Source: Stylonectria norvegica (taxonomy: Eukaryota; Ascomycota; Sordariomycetes; Hypocreales; Nectriaceae). From it: a DNA stretch of 64,000 bases. The translations under genes and the position numbers were made by a program. The DNA is taken from positions 43,539 through 107,538 of the forward strand of contig JAANBC010000046.1 of assembly GCA_014621405.1 (NCBI GenBank). The letters are read 5' to 3'. Below, one piece after another: positions 26,401-38,400 of this stretch. The stretch's first letter is position 1. Each line of letters begins with the position of its first letter. Under the pieces are notes generated by a model. The model saw nothing but the letters and a program-made list of their open reading frames with translations, did no database searches and was not told the origin of the DNA.

Positions 26401-29400
26401 CAACCTGAGAGAAGATTAGCAAAGATATTAAGAATAAGCAAAACCAGCCAAGTACCTTTGTTGGAAGAGCTTCGCCTCCCACAATCAATGTTCGCAATGT
26501 TGGGACATCCTGCGGTTCAATGAGCGCCGCTACAGTCGGCGTAAGAATAGCGAGAGTGATTCCTGCTTCTGACAGATATGGCACTAGCCGATTCATTCGA
26601 TCGGCCTCAGAGGGTATGCAAAGGCATGCGCCAAAAGCAAGGGTCGCTATGACATCTTGAATAGCAACGTCAAAGGTATAAGCGGCGAACTGCAATACAC
26701 GATCCTGAGACTGCATTCGCATTCCAAACTCAGCTCCGTGAGCAAGGATACTCGTACCTAGGGCACTGTGGTCGAGAACAATACCCTTGGGTGTGCCAGT
26801 ACTACCGGATGTGTAGATAACCCAAGCTGCGTTGTTGGGTTGTACAGATGTCAAGGGCTTAGCAGATAAGTCATCCATTCCCATCCACTTTTCAGGGGTC
26901 GCGTCGAAGAATGAGTCAACGGCGAGCAGAGACACACGTCCGGCCAGTGCCTTCAACCGCTGCTCGTGGTTGCGATCAACAAGTATAAGCGGCGAGGCTG
27001 TATCTTCAACGATACCCTCAATACGAGCAAGGGGATGCTGGACTCCAAGAGGGACAACAGCGCCGCCGGCACGGAGAATAGCCAGCATAGCCACCACAGC
27101 CCATTTTGACTTATCTAAACATATAGCAACCATGACCTCTGGGCCTACCCCCTGTTCGATAAGGTAGCATGCTAGCTGTTGGCTGGCATTGTTTAGTTCG
27201 CGGTATGTCATCTCGCCGTCCCACGCACTAATAGCCAGTGCCGAAGGCTGGCTGACCATCGTGTCAGACACCAGCTCATGCAGGCAGCGTTCGAGCCGTG
27301 ATGGTACGGACGAGTTCCAGTTGTATATCTTCGCGCGGTCCTCCGCAGTGAGTAGCTGCAGCTGTGCGAGTGACTTGTTCGACTCTGCGTGTTGCGCCAG
27401 CTGTTGGGCTATATGACCGAACTGGGCAACCAAGTGTTTGGCGTCATCGACTGGCAGTACAGCGCGGTCAAAACGTACTTCGATACCGACGTCACCTGTG
27501 TCCTGACCACCCACCGTACACTCGACTGTCAGTGCATAGGCGTCAAAAGCGTCTAGGGAGGTAACTCCATGCTCCACATCCATCTTGAACATCGGTAAGC
27601 TTGCCGACTCGCTCTCTCCAGCGGGCTGAACAACAAAAGTGTGCCCTGGGTCGAACTCCGATCCAAGGCCAGGAACCATAGCCCGGATGTTTTGGAGACC
27701 AGTATGTTCATAAGGGATCATATCGGTAGCGCGGTCGTGTATGGTCTCGAGGAAGTTGTGTACAGTTTGGTTCCTTGAGGCAGAGACGCAAAAGGGGACT
27801 GTAGTGACAGTCGGTACCACAATATTCATGATGTCTTCCACGGGGGCCATGCGGCCGGACAGAACTACATTGATGACTGCATCGTCGGCGCTGTGTTGAG
27901 AGCGACCAGTAGGGCCCAGGCGGCTCGGAGTATTGTGGACATTGTCGCGGATCCCATAGTCGTTGACGAGACGTGGAGCTGACTTTTTAACGTGTCTCGC
28001 GGGTTGACCTGGTATTGTGGAGATGGCAAGGCCGGATAACGAGCCCAGGCTGCGCCTTCGAAATGGCTCTGCCAGAAACTTGCGATCTGTTTCTTATCCT
28101 GCCGGGCCAAATAGCCGATGAAGCGGGAGACAGGTGCTGCGGGTGCAGGCGTTTGTCCCCTCAGCAACTGTGAAAGCATCCCCATCATCCTGGCTATACT
28201 CCAGCCATCATAGACGCTATGGTGTGTTGTCCATACAAAGTGCCGATGTGATTCAGTTTCTACAATCGCTGTGCGACTAAGTGCACGGCCATAGGTGATG
28301 GAATTGGCTCGATCTGTGGCCAAGTAATCGTCTAATGACAGCGATATCGTCTCTTGCCACACAGGGGGCTCTCGTATCACAATCTGTAGCGCATCAGCCT
28401 GTTCTGAAGCCGAAGGGACGATCCGAGTCCGTAAGATGGCGGCCATTCGGGTCAGCTGTGTCCATGCTAGCTTCAGCTGCTCGATAGTCAAGTCGGCGTG
28501 TAGGTTAAAGACACGTTGAATAACGTAAGCCTCGGGACGTTGTGCGGTTATAGCCATCAGTCCGGCCTGCATTGGGCTACATGGGTAGATATCTTCGATC
28601 TGGTCGGCAGAGATGCCGCATTGTGCGGCAATGTCTGCCAACAGTCGTGCTTGCGTCGTGCCAATGGTCTGGGCTTTGTTCTGACCGTCGTTTTGATCGA
28701 GCTCTGGCCATAGACTCAGCGGGGCTGGGTCTTCGTTCAAGAAGCCATCCTCATCGCTTTTCTGTTCCATAGCCTGTGCGAGATCTCCAAGACGGGGCCA
28801 ACGGAAGATATCAGCCACGGATAGGGGAATACTCTGTGCGTGGGCCTCTGCCGTCATCTTCATAGCTGCGACAGAGTCTCCACCGAGCCGGAAGAATGAG
28901 CTAGTGATTCCCACGGCTTCTGGTGAAATTTGCAGCACTGTGGTAAAAAGAGTTTGTAGTTGATGTTCCATGCGAGTGGTTGGTGCTTGCTTCATTGTAT
29001 CCGCCAAAGCAGAGAAGCTACCCATCTCGTCGCGGGACATTGATTGTAGTTGCTGGTGAATGGCACGCCGGTCAAGTTTACCCGAGCCGTTGATCGGTAG
29101 CTTGAATACCAGTAGGAAGGCCGCAGGAACCATATAAGCCGGCAGAACGTGTCCAATATCAGAATCTAACCTTTCCAGGGCGTTGCGTGCGGCGTCAATA
29201 ATCTGCGAGCGATCGTACAACTTCAACCCCTCGTCGCTGAAGAGAGATCCAGCATCATCATATTCGATGACGGCAACCAGCATAGGTAGTGTGTCTTGCG
29301 TCTCGCCTGCTGGGCGAACCAAGTCGACAACGGCCTCGCGTGCTTCCGGAAGCAAACGAAGGATTTGACTTTCGATTTCGGCGATTTCTACCCTTTGTCC

Positions 29401-32400
29401 ACGGATCTTGATCTGTGTGTCGATGCGGCCGAGATATACTACCGTGCCGTCCTCATTCTGCTGTACTAGATCACCAGTGCGGTACATACGACGGCTATCA
29501 CCGGAGTTGAGACCGAGCTCCTGGATAAACGGAGGGTCTATTACGAAGCTCGTCGCCGTCTTGGAAGGGTCATGGAGATACTCCCTCGCCAGTAACGGGC
29601 CTTCAATAAGAAGCTCACCAGGCGCACCAAGAGGAACCAGTTGCCCGATGTTGTCTGGGTTGACGACCCAGAACCCGCCAACCAGTGGCTTTCCAATATT
29701 CAGGGCTGCCGCAGGACTGTGCAACTTGTTGCACGTTGTCCAAATAGAGCTTTCGGAAGGGCCATAGGCATTTATAACAGTAGCGCCTTGTTGAATCCAT
29801 CGATCTACCACCTTTGATTGAACAGCCTCGCCTGTTAGAACCATTGTTCGTATTGTTGGGATATCTTGCTGAATGAGTGTGGCTACCGTGGATGTTAGAG
29901 TTGCTATTGTAACACACGATTCCATCAAGAATGAAGGAAGTCGTTCTAAACGATCCTGCTCAGAGGGAACGCAGACACATGCGCCAAAAGCAAGAGACGT
30001 CATAATCTCTGCAATAGAGACATCAAAAGTATAGGCTGCGAATTGCGATAGGCGGTCGTGAGCCTGTATATCAATGATAGGCCCGTGTGCAAGAATGCTC
30101 GTCGCAAGGGTACCATGCTCGAGTACAACGCCCTTGGGCGTACCGGTTGAACCTGAGGTGTAGATAACCCAAGCAATGTCTTCAGGTCGTGCAGGTGTAG
30201 TCTGAGATATAGCCGCCACAGACGCTGAGGCTTCGTCGAAGAACGCCGCAACGTCAAGCAACTGCGTGTGAGCTATCAGCGATACCAGTCGCTGCTCGTG
30301 CTTGTAGTCAACAAGGACAAGCGGCATAGCTGTATCTTGACTTATGGCCTCAATGCGGGCCGCCGGATGCTGCACGCCAAGAGGAACAACAGCACCACCG
30401 GCGCGGAGGATAGCCAACATGGCTACAACTGCCCACTTCGACTTATCCATACATAAGCCAAGCATTGTCCCTCCTACGCCTTGCGCGACTAGGTAGGAGG
30501 CTAGACGAAGACTGGCTTCGTCAAGCTGTCTATATGTCATCTCCCCATCCCACGAGCTGATAGCCAGTGCTTGCGGCTGGACGGCTACTCGGTCCAGAAC
30601 CAATTCGTGAACACAACGCTGTACGCGCGATGGCATAATCGAGTTCCATTTCCGTAGCTGCGCCCCATCTTCTTCTGGCAGCAGATTGAGCTCTCCAAGT
30701 GGCCGATCCGCGTTGTCAGATATGGTACAAATGGCTCGCAGGAAGCTCTCTGCGAGCTTCGAAGCTGCTGCTTCGGAGAAGACTGCAGTCGAATATTGAA
30801 AGGTGAATTGGAGGTCAGTTGATGAGGCATCGATGTTGATGTGTATGTCATATTCCGTTGGATCTTCTGAAACTAAGGCCTCGATAGTGATTGGAGCTAG
30901 CCTAGAGTCAGACGCAGTCGAGGTTTGCCGTTTGTACGACAAGGTACTGTTGAAAAGGGGCTGATTTTTGGAAAGGCCAAGCTCGTGTTGGATAGATGCC
31001 AGCGATGCTCTCTGATGTTCAAAAGCTTCAGCAGATTGGTTTTGTAGCTTACGAGCTATATCTGATACTGTTGCTGTTGCGTTCCAATCCAGAGAGAGAT
31101 GGCAGACGAGCATATTGATCATAGGTCCCACTAGATCTTGTACGCCCGGAATAGGGACATCGCGACCGCTCGAAAGGTTTCCGAAGCTGACTATGTTCGA
31201 CCGCGTCCAGGTTGCTAGAACTAGAGCCCAAGATAGCTGACAGATGCTGGCAATTGACACACTGTGACTATCTCGGAACTGTTGGAGCGTGGTGAGGTCG
31301 TCAAGCCGCTTGAAAATATGACCAAGCTGCGCCTGTGTAGCATCGTGTTCCGGTTGTTGCGGGGACAAAATGCAGGGTTCTGCGTCAACCAGCAAAGAAC
31401 GCCAATACTTCAAATCATCATTTTGCGCGCTATCCTCGAGGAACGCGACGTACGCACTGTACGTGGAGCCGCCGGCAGAGGGCAGCTGGTCGCCATATGC
31501 GGCGATAAGATCTCTCATGATCAGGGTCACCGATGAGGCGTCGACTAACGCATGGCTGACATCGAACCTGCAGTACACATTCCCCGTAATGGTTGTCAAA
31601 AGCATCAGACGGTGAGGAGGACGACGAAGGTTCGTAATGTCAAGTATAGGCTGCGATGCGAGCCACTCAGCTGCATTCTCATCCGCAATCTGCTCTCCGT
31701 TTGTAAGACCATCGCAACTAATAACGTCGATATTAGGATGTTTAAGAACAACTTGGATGAACTTATCCTGGCCCGGGAGTGGCTCTAGCAATACAGTTCT
31801 GAGGATGGAGTGACGCGCCACGACCTGATGCCATGATCCGATGAGCCGTTCAACGCTGACTTTACGTGCGTTGGAAGGCAAAATGCGGCAAATTTGGTGA
31901 ATGCAGTAGGTTGATGGCGATTGTAGCTGTGTGAGCAAGATACCTTGCTGAATTGCTGAACATGGAAGGATATCTTCAACTTCAACAGTGGATGAGAGGC
32001 CCATAGTCGTAGCCAGGTGTTTCGTTTGGATCAACGCCCATTCGCTATCGGATAGACGGGCAAGTGGGAAATCCGTCGCCGTGGCTATCGGTGGAGTTGT
32101 GGACAAAACCTCTACCAGCCTCTTCACCGTGCTACCGTATCCCTTGATCCATTTCCGAATAGCTGGCTGATGTTGTGATTGCTGACTGAAGCGGACTTTG
32201 ATGCGCAACTCGCCAGCCTCTATAGTAGCGGAGACGTCGAGGGCAGAGAAGAGTTTGATCAGAGGGCCAAATTGCGACGATGCACTGTTATCATCATCCT
32301 CGACATGGAATAGAGCGTCTTCTCGCTCGAGCTGCTGAAATCTTCCGAGGTAGTTGAAGACAATCTCGGCCGGGCCGTGACGTGCAAATTTCTCTCGTCC

Positions 32401-35400
32401 ACGATCGGTCAGGAAACGACTACCAAAGTAGGGCAATCCCCGACCAGGGACACGACGGCGCTGGTCTTTTACTTGCCTGAGAACTTCAACGTCGCTATTG
32501 TTGGCTCGTAATGGTACGTGAACTGGGGTCATTGTTGTAAACCAGCCAACTGTGTCGGAAAGGTCTATCTCGTCGTCCACCTCACGACCATGTCCTTCGG
32601 TAAATACAGCAGGAACAGGTCGATCCGAAAAGACTTCTCGAAAAGAAATAATAAGACCAGCCAGCAAGATCTCAACTGGCTCGGTCTTGAGGGCCGCATT
32701 TGCATGACCTGACAGCAATGAAGTCGTGGTAGAGTCGCAACTCGTCTCGATGCTAGATAGACTAGCATATACGTCCTGTCCGGGTACAAGGCCCCAATAG
32801 TCCCAGTTCGTCGCCGGCATCACTACTGGTAAAGTATCTGCCAGCATTTTGTCCGCTGTCTCGTCCGTCTCGCTCACGAAGATTTTCAGCGAGTCGCGCT
32901 GTCGTTCAAGCCAGGCTGGGAACGACAAACTGCTTAAGTTGGGCAGCTTGCGGTATAACAGGAGGTCTTCTAAATCCCGCACCAAAATACGCCAGGATAC
33001 GAGGTCAATGACAAGATGATGAGCGACTAAGTGTAGTACCTGCCTGCCCGGCTTGTCCTGTCTTTCGATAAAGTCAACTGCAAAAACCGGACCATGTGCG
33101 AGGTCAAGCGAAGCCTGTGAATGTTCGATGGTGTGCTGCATGGATTGAACGTCAACAACCTCGTGTGCTTGGAGACGGTAACTCCCCTGGACGTTCTTCT
33201 CTATCCATTGTTGCCAGCCGTGTTCCTGGTTGTGGCGGAATCGAGCTCGAAGCATAGCGTGCTTCGTGACCACGGTGTTTAATGCCCAAGCCAAGTCCAC
33301 CATTTCTATCCGCTGTGTGGTATAGACTGAAACCGCTTGGTTAAACCGGTAATCCATCTCAGCACGGAGTCCATCTCCTGATATGTCGTCAAAGAACATC
33401 TGTTGAATGGGAGATAGTGGAAAGACACCCTCGGGTATCCTTGCTGCATGGCCTGCATCTTCCTCGCTGTTCTGCGCATGGGCTGCTAGCTTGGGAATCG
33501 TCTGGCAGTCTAGAACCTTCCGCACAGTTACTAGAATACCACGAGCCCGGCTAGCAGATACGACCTGCATTGCGGTAATCGAGTCACCGCCGAGACTGAA
33601 GAAATTGGTCGTATAAGTCACACGCTGGAGGGGCACGTCCAACACTTCGGACCAGATCTCTCGTAGTTGTCGTTCGATGGTCGTTGCTGATGTGTCATCG
33701 ACATCCGTTTGTTCAGTTTCCACAGCGTTGGTTAGTGCCGCAGTCTCCTCTGGCGACAATGATTGTATCCAGCGGCCAAGTCCAAGACGGTCCGTCTTCC
33801 CTGATGTGTTCGTAGGCACGGCTGCCAGTGGAATCCAGACACTTGGCACCATGTAGTGCATGACCAATTGAGAGAGACCATGCTGTACCTCGCGTAGCCA
33901 AGCATCATCTCTCTGATCTTTGGGAATGCGCTGGATGGTGGTGTTCTGCTGACCACCGACTGCTAATGCATCGTTCGAGACGACGGTGGCAATGAGGCGG
34001 CCAGCCAAAGCCCCATGCTGCATATATACCACGACTGCATCGTGTACACCAGCCTGCTGCCGTATGTGGTACTCAATTTCACCAATTTCCACACGCTGGC
34101 CCCGGATCTTAACTTGCATATCATGGCGACCTAGATAGGTAACCGTTCCATCCTGATTCTGGTGCACCAAATCGCCAGTGCGGTACATGCGGCGGCTGCT
34201 AGGACTCAGACCGAGCCGTTGAACAAACGAAGGGTCGTTGAGGAAGGAGGCTGCCGTTTTCATGGAGTCGTTCAAATATCCGCGTGCTAATAGCGGACCC
34301 TCGATGAGTAGCTCACCGGGTGTACCGATCGGAACTAACTGGCCAATGCTATCAGGATTCACTACCCAGAACCCGCCGGCAAGTGGTTTTCCTATGTTAG
34401 TAGCATCTGAACTATACTCGATCTTCTTACCAGTTGTCCATATTGAAGCTTCTGAAGGGCCGTAGGCGTTTATCACTGTAGCTTGCTGTACCCATTGATC
34501 CACTACCTTGGGTTGCACAGCTTCGCCGGTCAGAACGAGCGTCTGAATCGTCGGAATATCTTCTGGTCGGATCAGCGTGGCTACAGTTGATGTCAATATA
34601 GCGATGGTGACTTTTGCCTCTGATAGGAAAGGTGCAAGCCGGTTAGTTCGATCGTCCTCGGATGGCACACAGATACATGCACCGTACAAAAGCGGCGTCA
34701 TGATTTCTGCAATAGACACATCAAATGTGTACGCTGCGAACTGCGAGACTCGGTCTTCTGGCTTCATTCCAATAGCAGGACCATGGACAAGCATACTTGT
34801 CGCGATGGAGGCATGCTCGAGCATAACACCCTTAGGTGTTCCAGTGCTGCCAGAAGTATAAATAATCCAAGCTAAATTCTCAGGCCGTACCGAGGTGCAT
34901 AGCTCAGTAGAACATGTCGTTTGTGCGGCAGAGGTCGTCGACTCTTCGGCGGACAGAACCATATCGAAGAAAGAATCAACGGCAAGCAGTTGTGTGTTAG
35001 TTAGCTCTGACAGCCTCTGTTCATGACCACGGTCAACCAAAACGAGTGGAGCAGCCGTGTCCTTGATGATGACCTCGACACGAGCAATCGGATACTGTAT
35101 GCCAAGAGGAACAATGACTCCGCCGGCGCGCAGGATAGCGAGCATAGCGACGATTGCCCACTTGGATTTATCCATACACAGGCAGACCATGATATCTGGG
35201 CCTACACCTCGTTCGACTAGGCAGCTGGCCAACTGACGGCTACCGTGCTCTAAGTCGAGGTATGTCATGTCACCATCCCAGGCACTGATAGCTAATGACG
35301 CTGCCGGCCGACTACCCATCTTTTCGAGGATAAGTTCGTGGACGCAGCAACGTTCGACGTGTGACGGCATGGCTGAATCCCACTGGCGCAACTGTACTGT

Positions 35401-38400
35401 TTCCTCTGCCGATACCAAATTGAGCTGTCCCAAAAGTGAATCCCCATTCTGGCAAACGGAAACCACGATATGGACTAAGCTATCGGCAAGTCTCGCAGCT
35501 TCTGCCTCAGAGAATACTGCAGTTGAGTACTGCAAATCAATATCGACACAAGTCGCCGCTGTATTGATATTAATGTGCAGATCGTATTCCGTGGGATCGT
35601 CCCAGGCCAGACCCTCGAGAGCAATTGCCGCTACTGGCCCGGAACCATTCGGAGACTGTCGCTTGTAGGACAAGGTGCTGTTGAAGAGTGGTTGATTTCT
35701 TGATAGACCAAGCTCGTGCTGGATTGAAGCTAGTGACGTCCTCTGATGCTCGAAGGCTTCGGTAGACTGACTCTGTAGCTTACGAGCTACATCAGAGACT
35801 CTTGCGCTCCACTCCAGAGACAGGTGACAAACAAGCATATTGATCATCGGGCCTACCAGCTCCTGCACGCCCGAAATAGGGATATCACGGCCACTCGATA
35901 GGTTACCAAAGCTCACATTATGCGAACCTGTTCGCATCGCGAGCACTAGGGCCCACGACAGCTGGAAAATGCTTGCTATTGAAATACCATATGTGTCCCG
36001 GAAGTGATGGAGTTGAGTAAGATCTTGGATCCGGGTGGAAACCTTTTGTATGACTGCCTGTTGCTTGGTATCGTGGAGAGGGTTTTTCAGCGACAGAACG
36101 CAGGGTTCAGCATCTGAAAGTAGCGAAGTCCAGTAGTCGAGATCGTCTTTTGAATCCCTTCCCTCGAGGAAGGCAATATATGCACTGTAGTTGGAGCCAC
36201 CTCCAAGAGGCCGCAAGTCGCCGTCATACGCGCTGATGAGGTCTCTCATAATCAGAGACACGGACGAGGCGTCTACTAGCGTATGGCTAATGTCAAAGCG
36301 GCAATAGACTTGCCCCGTGGTTGTCGTCAGCATTGTCAGAAGATGGGGGGGCCGGCTAGAGTCTGAGACGTCAAGTGGCGGTCGTGAAGCAAGCCAACCG
36401 GCAGCAGCAACCCCATCTACAACACCGTTTTCACTGAGAATACCTATCTCAGGTTGTCTTAACACAATCTGCATAAACTTGTCCTGGCCTGGAAGCGGCT
36501 CCAGCAGGATAGTTCTAAGAATCGAATGCCGCGCGACAACCTGTCTCCAAGCCCCGATAAAGCGATCTGCGCTGACTGGAGTTTCAGGATCAGATGATGT
36601 GATACGGCATGTCTGATGGATACAGTAGGTCGACGGTGCCTGCAGTTGCGTAATCAGGATGCCTTGCTGAATCGGCGAGCAAGGAACGATGTCTTCGATG
36701 TCGGCGGAAGATGACAGACCAATAGTAGGGAGATATTGCTTTTCGATTGTTGCCATATCGTCGTCTGATAGCTTTGCAAGCGGGAAGTCAGTTGCCATAG
36801 CCATAGGCTCGGCAGTAGTCAGCTCGATGACGAGGCTTTTTATAGTCTGCCCATAAACTTCAACCCATCGCCGGATAGCTGGTTGATGCCGCGACTGACG
36901 GCTATAGTGCACAGTGATTTGTAACTCCCCTGCTTCTACAGTGATGGAAACATCTAGAGCAGCAAAGAGCTTGACTAGACCACCAACTCGCGAAGTAGTG
37001 CTTGAATCGTCATCGTCGTCAAAGCGGAACAAAGCATCATCGCGTTCCAACTGCTGAAATCGCCCGGTATAGTTGAACATAATTTCAGCTGGGCTGTGGC
37101 CGACAAACTGCTCCTTTCCATGGGCGGTAAGAAAGCGAGTGCCAAAGTACGGTACACCACGACCAAGAATACGTCGCCGCTGATTCTTGACCTTTTTGAC
37201 CACGTCAACAACGCTGGTGGTGTTTGCTCTTCCCAGCGGCACATGGATTGGCGTCATTGTGGTGAACCAACCGATCGTTTCGGATAGGTCTGTGTCGTCA
37301 TCCATAGCTTCACGGCCATGCCCTTCCGTAAATACAGCAGGCATAGAGTGGTCTGGAAAGACGTCTTGGAAGGAGATAAAAAGAGCAGCTAGCAATATCT
37401 CAACTGGTTCGGTTTTCAGTGCCGTATTAGAGCCACCAGTGAGTAACGAGGTTGTCTCGGGATCGCATTTCGTCTGGACCCTGGTGCGGCTAGCAAAGTT
37501 CTCGCTGCCAGACGCAAGGCCCCAGTAATCCCAATCTGTCGTCGGCACAACCATCGGCAATGTTTCAAAGCCATTCTCGTATTTGCTGAGTGACTGTCGT
37601 TGCCGCTCCAACCATGTCGGGAACGAAAGACTGCTTGGATTCGGCAGTTTTTGGCGTACGATGACCTCTTCTAGATCTCGAAGGAGAATACGCCAAGACA
37701 CGAGATCAATGACAAGGTGGTGGGCAACCAAGTGGAGGACCTGCCTGTCCTCCCGTTCGATCAAGTCTGCTGCAAAAACCGGGCCATGCTCGAGATCAAG
37801 GGACGCCTGGGATTGTGCAACAACATTTCGGAACTCCGTACCGACCGTTGTATGTGAACGAAAACGATAAGACCCGACAACTTCTTTCTCAATCCACTGC
37901 TGCCAGCCCGACTCATGACGCCGAAAACGAGCCCGGAGCATAGCATGCTTTGTGACAACCATTTCCAATGCCTTTGCTAATTCCGTAAGCTGTACCCGGC
38001 GTTTGATATGAAGCAGGACTCCTTGGTTATAGCAGTTCTCGTCCTCGGCGTGAAGTCCATCCGCAGCAATGCCCTCAAAGTACATCTGTTGAATAGGCGA
38101 CAGTTCAAAGGCACCTTCGGGCACTGCTGCAAAGCCTGTATTCTCGGCTGTCTGCGATTGGGCTGCCAGTTCTGGGATTGTCTGAAAATCCAGAACCTTG
38201 CGTACTGTGATGAGGATTCCTTGGGCGCGACTAGCAGAAACCACCTGCATCGCTGTGATAGAGTCACCACCGAGACTGAAGAAGCTTCGTGAGAACGTCA
38301 CACTAGACAGTGGTACATCTAAAACTTGGCTCCAAATTTGTCGGAGCTGATTCTCGACGGCTGTGGCCGACGTCTCGTCCACATCATCAGCCTCTTCAGC

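Noticed and set aside
27875..27910. A roughly 30-bp GT-AG intron to explain NRPS frameshift 2
   Set aside because: Too short, and it would delete residues conserved in the paralogous C5 segment.
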